Notes: a model not told the origin generated them from the letters alone. DNA of 36,385 nt from Peribacillus sp. Bi96 (GCF_918698115.1 NZ_CAKKLV010000034.1:1-36385); one strand, 5' to 3'; positions 7,723 through 15,820 are shown, numbered from the stretch's first letter. Translations and numbers: made by a program.

Positions 7723-8985
7723 ATGAGGGCGAAATGGAAAATAGCGGCAGTATCTGTTGCTTCGATTACATTAATAACCGTTAACTTATACCTTATTGAG
7801 CAGAAAGAAAGCAAAGTGGAACGAACTGTTTTCGTGGAAAACTGGACTAAAGTAAAAAAAGATACAATTAGGGATACCATCCAAACAAAAGGGGTAGTTA
7901 AACCTGTAGAAGAGTATGATATCTATTTCGATGCCAAGAAAAACGACTTTAAAAAATTTCTTGTAAAAGAGGGAGATGAGGTAGCGGCTGGCACTCCGTT
8001 ATTCGAGTATACGACAGCCGAACTTGATGCGCTTAAAGCGAATTTAGAAGCGGAGAAAACAGCTGCTGAAGGAGGGATTGCAGGAATTGATGAATACATA
8101 GGGAAGTTGAGGACTTATCAAGGAACCCTGAACAGCAATCCTGATAAGGCGGTCATCGATGACTCGGTAGAAAAGAACTTGAATATTGATGTAACTACAA
8201 GTTCTACAGATCTTATCAAAAGTAACATTGAGCAAGAAATGTACAAGCAAGAACTAGAAAAAAGCAGCTTGAATGAAAAAGTGAAAATGTATGATGCTCA
8301 ATTAAGCTCAATCGAGGAGCAAACCAACGCGGTTGAGACGGCCAGTGAAGCAGATGGTGTTGTTAAAAATATCAATAAAAACCTGAACAATCCCATTGTA
8401 TCCATTGTTTCAACAAATATGGCAATTGAAGGGGATTTCTCTGAAGAAGAAATGAAAAAGGCTGAAGTGGGCATGACTATAAAAGCAAGTTCCCCTGATT
8501 TAAAAAAGTCATTGAATGGAACAATAGGTCGTATACATTCTTATCCTACAGAAGAGCCATCATTAAAAAAAGAAAGCAGATTTCCATTTCAGGCCATGAT
8601 TGAACCGGAGGGTGAAGAAACGGAACCTTTGTTGGTTGGATCAAAGGTCAACCTTGCAGTAATAACCAATGAGAAAGCTGGTGTACCCTCCATTCCAGAA
8701 GAAGCAGTCCATCCAAAAAAACAGCCACATGTCTATAAATTGACTAAAAAAGGCTTTGTGGATAAACACTATATTACAAAAGGACTTAAAGCAGAAGGAA
8801 AGCAAGAAATCATAAAGGGACCGGCAGTTGGTGAAATCATTCTAATAGAACCGAATGGGGTAGTGAAAAACCATTCTCATTTTATTACTCCCATTCAATT
8901 AGAAAAAGTGAAACCTGCATCTTATAAAAAATTCACCAAAAGGGAAAAAGTAAGATATCTGTTACTTGGTATGTTGGAAAAATAG
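7723..8985 (+). CDS. HlyD/RND-type efflux adaptor (membrane-fusion protein), YknX-like
   Basis: 420-aa membrane-anchored extracellular adaptor. Residues 4-22 are a signal-anchor (KIAAVSVASITLITVNLYLI). A lipoyl-like half motif (VKEGDEVAAGTPLFEYTTAEL) is followed by a long helical hairpin region (about residues 105-210) and a second half (ASEADGVVKNINK), then beta-barrel and membrane-proximal domains. This is the HlyD/MacA order. B. subtilis YknX is about 377 aa; this protein has a longer basic C-terminal tail. I chose ATG 7723, 6 nt after GGGTG, over GTG 7714, which overlaps the ribosome site. Its usual partners are an ABC ATPase and permease, absent here; it could serve an unlinked transporter or the nearby RND pump (inference). 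Confidence 0.85.
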   Translation: MRAKWKIAAVSVASITLITVNLYLIEQKESKVERTVFVENWTKVKKDTIRDTIQTKGVVKPVEEYDIYFDAKKNDFKKFLVKEGDEVAAGTPLFEYTTAELDALKANLEAEKTAAEGGIAGIDEYIGKLRTYQGTLNSNPDKAVIDDSVEKNLNIDVTTSSTDLIKSNIEQEMYKQELEKSSLNEKVKMYDAQLSSIEEQTNAVETASEADGVVKNINKNLNNPIVSIVSTNMAIEGDFSEEEMKKAEVGMTIKASSPDLKKSLNGTIGRIHSYPTEEPSLKKESRFPFQAMIEPEGEETEPLLVGSKVNLAVITNEKAGVPSIPEEAVHPKKQPHVYKLTKKGFVDKHYITKGLKAEGKQEIIKGPAVGEIILIEPNGVVKNHSHFITPIQLEKVKPASYKKFTKREKVRYLLLGMLEK

Positions 8986-9149
8986 CTTTTTTTCATCAAA
9001 TGAGGGGATGTCAAATTCGTGATAAATTATATATCCATATAATTTCATATGAATAAAATTGGGATGTAAAATTACGGGTATAATAGTCGTTAATGCAGAA
9101 TATTCAGACATGTTTAAAGATTATTTCTAACAAGGGACGAGAATAAATA

Positions 9150-9176
9150 TTTACAGAATCACATTTTTAGTATAAT
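9150..9176 (+). promoter_or_regulatory. Putative promoter of the riboswitch-gltT transcript
   Basis: A perfect TATAAT (9171-9176) has TTTACA (9150-9155) 15 bp upstream, a slightly short spacing. It lies 18 bp before the aptamer P1 helix, as required for a leader RNA. The rest of 8986-9149 is A/T-rich with no gene. Confidence 0.55.
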
Positions 9177-9193
9177 ATTTTATTATAAGTTAA

Positions 9194-9321
9194 CTCGCTT
9201 AATCTTATTCCAAGAACGGGGGACCCAATTTTGTGGATTCCTATCCGCTAGGGGTGAATTCAGAAATGAAAGGGCTTTTTGTGTTTCCAATCCTAACCCG
9301 ACAGCTAACCTCGTCAGCGTC
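9194..9321 (+). promoter_or_regulatory. Cyclic di-AMP riboswitch (ydaO-yuaA class) aptamer
   Basis: The three most conserved blocks of the ydaO/yuaA class appear in order and spacing: GGGGGACCCA (9218-9227), AGGGGTGAAT (9250-9259) and ACCCGACAGCTAACCTCGT (9296-9314). CGCT (9196-9199) can pair with AGCG (9316-9319) as P1. Family knowledge: the class binds two c-di-AMP molecules and usually terminates transcription at high ligand. Here it is 185 bp ahead of a glutamate/aspartate symporter gene, with a terminator hairpin between. Confidence 0.9.
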
Positions 9322-9331
9322 TTCAAGGGAA

Positions 9332-9385
9332 CATGTGTGAATATTCACGCCAATAAGAAATCGACACATGAAGTGTCTTTTTTTT
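9332..9385 (+). terminator. Riboswitch expression platform: terminator with competing hairpin
   Basis: gacac (9363-9367) pairs with gtgtc (9373-9377), followed by eight T residues (9378-9385). catgtgt (9332-9338) can instead pair with acacatg (9364-9370), disrupting the terminator. A palindrome gtgaatattcac (9337-9348) overlaps the anti-terminator arm and could control it. The terminator stem is short. Confidence 0.65.
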
Positions 9386-9506
9386 CGGCGTAAAGACAGA
9401 GTTTTTCAAAAAAAGAAAAATTACTTTCTTTCTATTACGATCTTGTTTCCCTTACCGAGACAAAATGTTTTTGCATCAAAGACTTTATGGAAGGTGAGGA
9501 AAGTAT

Positions 9507-10766
9507 ATGAAGAAAATCAAATTAAGTTTAGCTAGCCAAATTTTCATTGGTTTAATTTTAGGGATAATTGTTGGTGCCATTTTTTATGGTAATGCGACTG
9601 CCCAAAACTTTTTACAGCCATTCGGAGACATTTTCCTGCGAATGATTAAAATGATTGTTGTGCCAATCATTGTGTCAAGTCTTATCGTTGCAGTTGCCGG
9701 TGTAGGTGATTTGAAAGCGGTAGGTAAATTAGGAGCTAAATCACTATCATACTTTGTAGCGGTAACTATGATTGCGATTGCTGTTGGTCTGATTTCTGCG
9801 AATATCATCCAGCCTGGTGCTGGTGTGAATATGGATAATCTGGAACAAACGGATATCTCCACATATGTTGATACAGCAGAAACTAAGCAGCATGAATCGT
9901 TTGTAGATACACTCGTACACATTGTGCCGTCGAATCCAGTACAAGCTATGGTAGAAGGAGATATGTTAGCAATCATTTTCTTCTCAGTATTGTTTGGACT
10001 TAGTATTGCGGCTATCGGTGAAAAGGGTAAACCGGTATTCCGTTTCTTCCAAGGTACAGCTGAAGGAATGTTCTACCTAACTAACATGGTCATGAAATTC
10101 GCTCCTATCGGGGTATTTGCACTAATCGGTGTGACCATCTCCAAATTCGGTTTGGAATCTTTAATTCCATTAGGTAAGTTAGCGCTTTCTGTATACGGAA
10201 CAATGATATTCTTTGTCCTTGTTATTCTGGGTCTTATTGCAAAGTTTGTAGGATTCAATATCTTTACGTTGATTAAGCTTCTTAAAGAGGAATTGATTCT
10301 TGCATTCTCCACAGCAAGTTCAGAAGCGGTGCTTCCGAAAATCATGGAAAAAATGGAGAAAGCGGGATGTCCGAAACATATTGCAACATTCGTTATTCCG
10401 ACTGGATACTCCTTTAACCTTGATGGCTCTACATTATATCAAGCGTTAGCAGCTATTTTCATCGCTCAAATGTACGGAATTGATTTAAGCGCGTATGAGC
10501 AAATCACGTTAATGCTAGTATTAATGATCACATCCAAAGGGATTGCCGGTGTACCGGGTGTATCTTTCGTAGTTCTTTTAGCGACATTGGGAACTGTCGG
10601 TATTCCTATTGAAGGTTTAGCATTTATCGCTGGTATCGACCGTATTCTTGATATGGGACGTACAGTAGTAAACGTTATCGGTAATTCACTTGCAGCAATC
10701 GTCATCTCTAAATGGGAAGGTCAATTCAACCCTCCTTCCAAAGAAGAACTAGAACAAGTTTCTTGA
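9507..10766 (+). CDS. gltT: Glutamate/aspartate:cation symporter (DAACS family)
   Basis: 419-aa inner-membrane transporter of the dicarboxylate/amino acid:cation symporter family, with a close match along its length to what I recall of Geobacillus GltT. Signatures: serine-rich reentrant loop AFSTASSEAVLPKIMEKME, the TM7 motif SFNLDGSTLYQAL (about residues 302-314; NLDGS replaces the NMDGT seen in many family members), reentrant loop 2 TSKGIAGVPGVSFVVLLATL, and TM8 DRILDMGRTVVNVIGNS with the Asp/Arg substrate contacts. It should import L-glutamate or L-aspartate with H+ or Na+. The ATG follows AAGGTGAGGAAAG. A c-di-AMP riboswitch precedes it and a strong terminator follows, so it is monocistronic. 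Dicarboxylate uptake (DctP-like) is the alternative, less likely from the loop sequence. Confidence 0.92.
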   Translation: MKKIKLSLASQIFIGLILGIIVGAIFYGNATAQNFLQPFGDIFLRMIKMIVVPIIVSSLIVAVAGVGDLKAVGKLGAKSLSYFVAVTMIAIAVGLISANIIQPGAGVNMDNLEQTDISTYVDTAETKQHESFVDTLVHIVPSNPVQAMVEGDMLAIIFFSVLFGLSIAAIGEKGKPVFRFFQGTAEGMFYLTNMVMKFAPIGVFALIGVTISKFGLESLIPLGKLALSVYGTMIFFVLVILGLIAKFVGFNIFTLIKLLKEELILAFSTASSEAVLPKIMEKMEKAGCPKHIATFVIPTGYSFNLDGSTLYQALAAIFIAQMYGIDLSAYEQITLMLVLMITSKGIAGVPGVSFVVLLATLGTVGIPIEGLAFIAGIDRILDMGRTVVNVIGNSLAAIVISKWEGQFNPPSKEELEQVS

Positions 10767-10770
10767 TCCA

Positions 10771-10807
10771 AAAATCCAGAGTGATATCCTCACTCTGGAT
10801 TTTTTTG
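10771..10807 (+). terminator. Terminator of gltT
   Basis: A perfect 12-bp stem, aatccagagtga (10773-10784) with tcactctggatt (10790-10801), is followed by a T run. The A run on the left side makes it potentially bidirectional, so it could also serve the convergent methyltransferase gene. Confidence 0.9.
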
Positions 10808-10825
10808 ATTTTGAAAAACGAATGT

Positions 10826-11569
10826 TTATTTTTGAACGATCCAAAAGCGGCAATCCGATGAGAAATTGATGACATCATCGCTTTCATGGAATAATTCACT
10901 TCGGTAAAAGCTCTCGATGACTGTAAATCCTGCTTCTTCAAGACAATCAAGTACTTCAAGTTGGTTTGGGATATGAAGATAAGTATCATTCTGAAGTATT
11001 TTTCCAGGTGTGAAAATATCCCCGAATTCATAAAGCCTCTCATCTTGTTTACCTTCACACCAAATAATTTCCTCTTGCTCCCAGAAGTTCAGGTAATTTT
11101 CATTTTTATCACGGTCGTGTGTAGTGAAAATGAAGATGCCTTCAGGTTTTAAAATACGGTTGATTTCTTTTAAAGCTAAAGTACGGTTTTTTCGCTGGGG
11201 GATTTGCATAAAACCATTAAAGGCGAAGATTGCTTTATCGAAAGATGAGTTGTTGAAAGGGAGGTTGGCTGCATCGCCAAGAATAAATGGTATATCCAGG
11301 TTATCTTCGTGCGATATTTTTTCAGCTTCAGAAAGCATGGCAGGAGTTAAATCAAATCCGGTTATTTTTTGAAATCCTTTTTTATACAGCGCGAAGGTGG
11401 TTCTTCCTGTTCCGCATCCGATATCAAGGATCGTATCATCCGGATATAAATATTTTTCGAATGCATATTTTTCCGATTGCCAAAGCCCTATCTTTTTTGT
11501 TGCTTGAGCATAAAGGGAAGCTGCTTCATGAAAAGAATTAATGATAAAACCTTTTTCAATTTTATCCAT
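10826..11569 (-). CDS. Class I SAM-dependent methyltransferase
   Basis: 247-aa soluble methyltransferase. Motif I DTILDIGCGTGRTTFALY with FDLTPAML (the acidic SAM ribose contact), motif II ILGDAANLPFNNSSFDKAIFAF and motif III (LKPEGIFIFTTHD) are all present in normal order. I chose the start at 11569 because GGAGG lies 7 nt upstream; an open frame continues 34 codons further but lacks a ribosome site and has an atypical sequence. The methyl acceptor is not evident; the fold is shared by UbiE/COQ5-like, tRNA and small-molecule enzymes. It converges on gltT and is separated by a likely bidirectional terminator. The region 11570-11778 contains the divergent starts of this gene and the next. Confidence 0.85.
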   Translation of the reverse strand: MDKIEKGFIINSFHEAASLYAQATKKIGLWQSEKYAFEKYLYPDDTILDIGCGTGRTTFALYKKGFQKITGFDLTPAMLSEAEKISHEDNLDIPFILGDAANLPFNNSSFDKAIFAFNGFMQIPQRKNRTLALKEINRILKPEGIFIFTTHDRDKNENYLNFWEQEEIIWCEGKQDERLYEFGDIFTPGKILQNDTYLHIPNQLEVLDCLEEAGFTVIESFYRSELFHESDDVINFSSDCRFWIVQK

Positions 11570-11778
11570 CGTCAATTCCTCCAGACCTTTATTTTTACTA
11601 TAATATGGATATTTGAAATTGTCGAGCTTGTTCCTTATCTTATAAGGTGAGTATAGAGTTCGGTTTTCCATTTATTCACACGATGCGGGATAAAAATTCT
11701 GGGTTACATAACTTACTTGAAATCCAAAAAGTTTGATAAAATAACATTATTGATTGAAAGCTCGGAGGGGAACAGGTT

Positions 11779-12561
11779 ATGAAGAATGATAGCAATGATA
11801 TTTTATATATGCATATGCAAGCTTCCGAAAGGTTTGTCCTTTTTAATGGACTCAATTTTCGCGAATTTGCCTATTCACTGCCATATACCTTGGATTCCAT
11901 CTTATTATTGAAACATCAATTCGATGGTGGGGAATACAATTTGAATGTTCTGCTTGAGAGCGCTTCATCTGAGGATATCGCTAAGCTGGTTAAAGAAAAT
12001 GTCCGGGCATATGGAGATTTCTGTTGGATTGATTTTGAAGAAGCGGAAGGGCTGGATGAATTGGATGGAAAGGAATTATCGGAACTTTTATATTTAGGGC
12101 ATACGAAAACTCATTTGGAGCCTCCATTTTTTCGTAAATTGAATAATCAATTTGTGTATCTTGCACAGGATGATGGCTGGTTCAATAAAATATATTTTCG
12201 TTCTCTTTCGACATATTATATGATGTTGGGTAGTCTAATTCCGCTAAAGCTTGAGCCGTCAAAAGTGGAGAGGACTTGGCTTGGGATCAGAAAGAAAAAA
12301 GAATTGACGGCCATTCCTGCAGAAATCATTGCTTCCTTGGCTCCCATTCTCGCAGAAGGGCTAATTTTTTCATTTCGGGACGTTAAGTACTCAAGAACGA
12401 AGATTGAGATACCGGCATGGGTCGTGGGAGATTATTTAAACATGGATGAGATGCATGAAGACTTTTCGGATAGAAATTTGAAGGAGCCGGACGTCTTCAT
12501 TTCCTTCAATCGAAAAGAGAAAGTATGGGAATGCGTTATTAAAAACAAATTACTTTCCTGA
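11779..12561 (+). CDS. Uncharacterised soluble protein
   Basis: 260-aa protein that I do not recognise by name. The start is well supported (GGAGGGG ten bases upstream of ATG, good codon content throughout). There is no signal peptide or transmembrane segment. It is rich in Leu, Glu and aromatic residues. The N-terminal third has LFNGLNFREFAYSLPYTLD, and the central part has GHTKTHLEPPFFRKLNNQF and DDGWFNKIYFRSL. A cytosolic role is likely, but no catalytic motif is visible. It may be a lineage-conserved Bacillus family of unknown function. The tandem repeat region starts about 105 bp after its stop, with no clear terminator between. Confidence 0.8.
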   Translation: MKNDSNDILYMHMQASERFVLFNGLNFREFAYSLPYTLDSILLLKHQFDGGEYNLNVLLESASSEDIAKLVKENVRAYGDFCWIDFEEAEGLDELDGKELSELLYLGHTKTHLEPPFFRKLNNQFVYLAQDDGWFNKIYFRSLSTYYMMLGSLIPLKLEPSKVERTWLGIRKKKELTAIPAEIIASLAPILAEGLIFSFRDVKYSRTKIEIPAWVVGDYLNMDEMHEDFSDRNLKEPDVFISFNRKEKVWECVIKNKLLS

Positions 12562-12617
12562 TTATTCCCATCTTAAGACTTTATTGATTCGCCTATTTCC
12601 CATTCTTGAATTTTTTT

Positions 12618-12636
12618 AGGTGTAAGACTTACTACC
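12618..12636 (+). other. Small bulged hairpin before the repeat array
   Basis: aggtgtaag faces cttactacct with one extra base, giving a short bulged stem. It follows a run of seven T residues (12611-12617) rather than preceding one, so it is not a canonical terminator. Role unknown. Confidence 0.3.
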
Positions 12637-12674
12637 TCATGCATAAAAGATAAGAGAGGGGGATGCACAGGATT

Positions 12675-12858
12675 GTGGCGAATTTATCCTGTGTACCACT
12701 GTTAGTAATCATTGGAAAAGCACCAATGATGGAAGTTTCGCTTTTCCCCGCATTAACAGGCTGTAGGGTATCGGTGGAAATGAAGGTTTATGGGTATCGA
12801 ATGGAAATCCAAATTAAAAATATGGGTAAAAAACAGCCTGTAAATGCCCGAATGGCTT
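12675..12858 (+). repeat. Structured tandem repeat, copy 1 (184 bp)
   Basis: This unit recurs at 12899-13082 with a single mismatch (C at 12721 versus A at 12945), a start-to-start offset of 224 bp. Inside are a perfect 8-bp hairpin (12708-12715 with 12723-12730), a long-range stem in which 12750-12764 pairs with 12833-12847 (14 of 15 pairs), and an internal direct repeat (GGGTATCG at 12766 and 12792, each followed by TGGAAAT). A 71-codon open frame runs through it, but has no spaced ribosome site and no recognisable product. Confidence 0.9.
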
Positions 12859-12898
12859 CGACGCATAGGATATGCTAGCACAGGAGTTGCCACAGGAC

Positions 12899-13082
12899 GT
12901 GGCGAATTTATCCTGTGTACCACTGTTAGTAATCATTGGAAAAGAACCAATGATGGAAGTTTCGCTTTTCCCCGCATTAACAGGCTGTAGGGTATCGGTG
13001 GAAATGAAGGTTTATGGGTATCGAATGGAAATCCAAATTAAAAATATGGGTAAAAAACAGCCTGTAAATGCCCGAATGGCTT
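12899..13082 (+). repeat. Structured tandem repeat, copy 2 (184 bp)
   Basis: Near-identical to copy 1. The short upstream word cacagga also recurs (12666 and 12891), so the duplication reaches slightly further with a 1-bp length change. All stems are preserved: the hairpin at 12932-12954 and the long stem 12974-12988 with 13057-13071. The 40-bp spacer between copies (12859-12898) is unique. Confidence 0.9.
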
Positions 13083-13090
13083 AACTAACC

Positions 13091-13132
13091 ATCATTGGAA
13101 AAGAACCAATGATGGAAGTTTCGCTTTTCCCG
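13091..13132 (+). repeat. Truncated third copy of the repeat's hairpin module
   Basis: This 42-bp stretch matches the first module of copies 1 and 2 (from atcattgg to the cttttccc run, one C shorter) and then diverges. The hairpin ATCATTGG/CCAATGAT is exact. GGAAAAG (13097-13103) could instead pair with CTTTTCC (13124-13130), and the two pairings exclude each other. It ends 14 bp before the extended -10 box of ddl. Confidence 0.85.
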
Positions 13133-13145
13133 TTTTAGTGTAAAA

Positions 13146-13154
13146 TGATACAAT
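13146..13154 (+). promoter_or_regulatory. Extended -10 promoter element of ddl
   Basis: TGATACAAT is a TGn extended -10 hexamer 36 bp before the ddl start. The -35 region (around 13125-13131, TTTTCCC) matches consensus poorly and falls inside the third repeat module. Confidence 0.5.
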
Positions 13155-13190
13155 GAACATGGTTAAAAGAATATTGGAGGGTAATAACTC

Positions 13191-14273
13191 ATGAAAACTA
13201 AACTTGGATTGCTTTATGGTGGAAAATCTGCGGAGCATGAGGTTTCTATGCAGACAGCTTTAGCGGTCATTAAAGCTCTCGATTTAGCAAAGTTTGATAT
13301 ATATCCGATTTACATAACAAAAGAAGGTTCATGGATTAATGGACCGAAGTTAACAGGACCTGCTGAGAGTGTAGAGGCTCTGACATTTTCACCGGAAAAA
13401 TCGAGCTCGCCTCTTGCCTTGCAAGCACATTCAACTGATGAAAATAGTGAATCAACAGGGTATGACGTAATTTTCCCGTTGCTTCACGGACCAAATGGAG
13501 AAGATGGAACCGTACAAGGGATGCTGGAACTATTGAATCTCCCTTATGTAGGCAATGGCGTTTTAGCTTCATCAGCTGGAATGGATAAGGTTATCATGAA
13601 AAACATTTTTGCCCAGGCAGGACTTCCTCAAGTCAAATACACTTGGTTCATTCGTTCTGAATGGGAGAAAAATACTGAAAGTGCCATAAAAAAGGTAGCG
13701 GATGATATTGGGTACCCATGTTTTGTCAAACCTGCTAATTTAGGCTCGAGTGTCGGTATCAGCAAATGTAATGATGCTGATGAGCTGGAAAAAGCGGTAG
13801 CGGAAGCTTTTCAATTCGATCGGAAGATCATCATTGAAGAAGGGGTCGTAGCTCGTGAGCTCGAGTTTGGCATTCTTGGTAATGATGACCCGTCTTGTTC
13901 AGTGGCAGGCGAAATCATCCCTCAGAAAGATTTCGCGTTCTATGATTATTCAGCAAAATATGTTGACGGTAATTCAGCGATGGTCATTCCAGCGGAGATA
14001 AAGGAAAGCGAGTATGCAGCTTTATCTGAAATGGCCATTACTGCCTTCAAGTCATTAGATTGCTCGGGATTGGTTCGCGCTGATTTCTTCCTAACGAATG
14101 AGGGCCAAATCTATATTAATGAAGTGAATACAATGCCTGGGTTTACTCCTTTCAGCATGTTTCCGTTATTGTGGAAGCACACAGATGTTGACTATCCAGC
14201 GTTAATTGAAAAACTCGTGAAGCTTGCCTTGGAACGTCATCAAGAAAAACAACAAATCAAATATACAGTTTGA
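13191..14273 (+). CDS. ddl: D-alanine--D-alanine ligase
   Basis: 360-aa ATP-grasp enzyme that joins two D-alanines for peptidoglycan synthesis in the cytosol. Visible motifs: N-terminal [36 protein letters not shown], the ATP-grasp lysine segment [32 protein letters not shown], and C-terminal metal/substrate loop [18 protein letters not shown]. The omega-loop has YDYSAKY with tyrosine, not the phenylalanine of D-Ala-D-Lac ligases, so a normal vancomycin-sensitive D-Ala-D-Ala product is expected. The ATG follows TTGGAGGG. It lies directly before murF, whose enzyme uses this dipeptide, and alr, which makes the D-Ala, is 10 kb further on. Confidence 0.97.
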   Translation: MKTKLGLLYGGKSAEHEVSMQTALAVIKALDLAKFDIYPIYITKEGSWINGPKLTGPAESVEALTFSPEKSSSPLALQAHSTDENSESTGYDVIFPLLHGPNGEDGTVQGMLELLNLPYVGNGVLASSAGMDKVIMKNIFAQAGLPQVKYTWFIRSEWEKNTESAIKKVADDIGYPCFVKPANLGSSVGISKCNDADELEKAVAEAFQFDRKIIIEEGVVARELEFGILGNDDPSCSVAGEIIPQKDFAFYDYSAKYVDGNSAMVIPAEIKESEYAALSEMAITAFKSLDCSGLVRADFFLTNEGQIYINEVNTMPGFTPFSMFPLLWKHTDVDYPALIEKLVKLALERHQEKQQIKYTV

Positions 14274-14303
14274 TCATGCAGGTAATGTCTCAGTAAACTT
14301 CAC

Positions 14304-14330
14304 AATCCACCAAAAATGTTTTGGTGGATT
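14304..14330 (+). other. Perfect 12-bp hairpin between ddl and murF
   Basis: aatccaccaaaa (14304-14315) pairs exactly with ttttggtggatt (14319-14330) around a 3-nt loop. No T run follows, so it is not a standard terminator. It may be an attenuator, an RNA processing or stability element, or a weak terminator between the two genes. Confidence 0.6.
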
Positions 14331-14431
14331 CCAATCAGCAGGAGCCGGTGCGATTTAAACTGGTTTCTGCTTCATTTGGTTAATGGGTAGGAGAGAGTGG
14401 TTAACGGTTTAATGAATGTAGGAGGAACAAA

Positions 14432-15814
14432 ATGATAAAGAGAACGTTAAAACAAGTACATGAAATGACAGATGGATTGAATGATATCACTCCATTCCTG
14501 TCCAAAGGAATTCATGGTGTTACCATCGATTCAAGGAAGGTAAAGGAAGGATGTTTATTCATTCCACTTAAGGGTGGGCAGGTTGATGGCCATCAGTATG
14601 TCAAGCAAGCTTTAGCGCAAGGAGCGGCGGCTTCGCTTTGGCAACGCGATGTTCCCAATCCACCTGACGGTTTACCGATAATCATTGTCGAAAATACTGA
14701 AAATGCACTGCAGCAATTAGCGCGTTCTTATCGTCAGCAGTTGAATATAAAAGTCATTGGAATAACAGGCAGCAACGGTAAAACAACGACGAAGGATATG
14801 ACGGCTGCCCTTCTGGCCACTACGTATAAGGTTCATAAAACCAATGGGAACTTCAACAATCATTTAGGCTTACCACTCACGGTGCTTTCCATGGATGAGG
14901 ATACCGAAGCAGCTGTTTTGGAAATGGGAATGAGCAGCCGCGGTGAAATCGAGTTTTTATCCAAGATTGCAAAACCGGATGTGGCCATCATAACCAATAT
15001 TGGTGAATCACACTTATTGGATTTGGGATCACGTGAGGAAATTGCCAATGCAAAGCTGGAAATTGTTGAAGGTTTAGCGAAAGATGGAACGCTGATATAT
15101 CATGGCGATGAGCCATTGCTTAGGAATCGGATAAAAACGGACTTCCCTGAATTAAACGTCATATCTTTTGGACGTACAGAACAAAATGATTTATTTCCAC
15201 AGACCATCACCCAGGGGTCGGACAGTACCACATTTACAATCACATGTGGTGAAAAGGAAATAAACTATGAGATACCCGTATTAGGCCATCATAATGTTCT
15301 TAATGCATTGGCAGCTATATTGGCAGCTAAAGAATTCCATGTGGTTGATTCAGCGATCCATGATGGTTTATCAACCATTCAGTTAACTAATATGAGGATG
15401 GAATTGGTCGAAGGTGCAAAAGGGCAGAAAATCATCAATGATGCATATAATGCCAGTCCAACCTCCGTTAAGGCTGCTGTCGAATTGATTGAGGGGTTAT
15501 CCGGTTTTGAGAATAAGATACTTGTGCTAGGAGATATGTTAGAGTTAGGATCGCAGGAAAATGACTTTCATTTGAAAATTGGTGAATTGATTTCTGGTGA
15601 TCGTATTGATAAGGTCTTCACGTATGGGCCATTAGCCGAGTTTATTGCCAAGGGAGCGAGCAAAACGTTTCCATCGGAGAATGTGCGTTCTTTTCAAGAT
15701 AAGCAGGAGCTGATAGATGAACTGAAGACGTCTACACAGGCAAATGACATCATTCTTGTAAAAGCTTCTAGGGGCATGAAGCTGGAGGAAGTCGTTCAAG
15801 CCTTACAAAAGTAA
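14432..15814 (+). CDS. murF: UDP-N-acetylmuramoyl-tripeptide--D-alanyl-D-alanine ligase
   Basis: 460-aa Mur ligase that adds D-Ala-D-Ala to UDP-MurNAc-tripeptide with ATP, the last cytosolic step of the peptidoglycan monomer. The N-terminal UDP-binding domain contains VTIDSRKVKEGCLFIPLKGG. The P-loop is GITGSNGKTTTKDM (about residues 109-122), followed by NGNFNNHLGLPLTVL and EMGMSSRGEIEFLSKIAKPD with the metal-binding acids. The C-terminal domain has INDAYNASPTSVKAAVE and LGDMLELG. Length equals the B. subtilis enzyme (about 457). The ATG follows TAGGAGGAAC. The 158-bp gap from ddl carries the hairpin at 14304-14330 and no clear promoter, so readthrough from ddl is likely. Confidence 0.97.
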   Translation: MIKRTLKQVHEMTDGLNDITPFLSKGIHGVTIDSRKVKEGCLFIPLKGGQVDGHQYVKQALAQGAAASLWQRDVPNPPDGLPIIIVENTENALQQLARSYRQQLNIKVIGITGSNGKTTTKDMTAALLATTYKVHKTNGNFNNHLGLPLTVLSMDEDTEAAVLEMGMSSRGEIEFLSKIAKPDVAIITNIGESHLLDLGSREEIANAKLEIVEGLAKDGTLIYHGDEPLLRNRIKTDFPELNVISFGRTEQNDLFPQTITQGSDSTTFTITCGEKEINYEIPVLGHHNVLNALAAILAAKEFHVVDSAIHDGLSTIQLTNMRMELVEGAKGQKIINDAYNASPTSVKAAVELIEGLSGFENKILVLGDMLELGSQENDFHLKIGELISGDRIDKVFTYGPLAEFIAKGASKTFPSENVRSFQDKQELIDELKTSTQANDIILVKASRGMKLEEVVQALQK

Positions 15815-15820
15815 AAAAGA

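Noticed and set aside
9076..9081. GGGTAT as a sigma-B -10 upstream of gltT
   Set aside because: No GTTTAA-like -35 occurs 12-15 bp upstream. The same holds for GGGTAT words inside the 184-bp repeats.
11570..11671. 34-codon extension of the methyltransferase
   Set aside because: There is no ribosome site at 11671, and GGAGG is well placed for 11569.
12663..13084. Two overlapping open frames of about 70 codons in the repeats
   Set aside because: They exist only because the same DNA is duplicated. The first start overlaps its purine-rich tract with no spacing, the product has no recognisable features, and structured stems explain the sequence better.
12675..13132. CRISPR-like array
   Set aside because: The units are far too long, there are only two to three copies, there are no spacers of uniform size and no cas genes.
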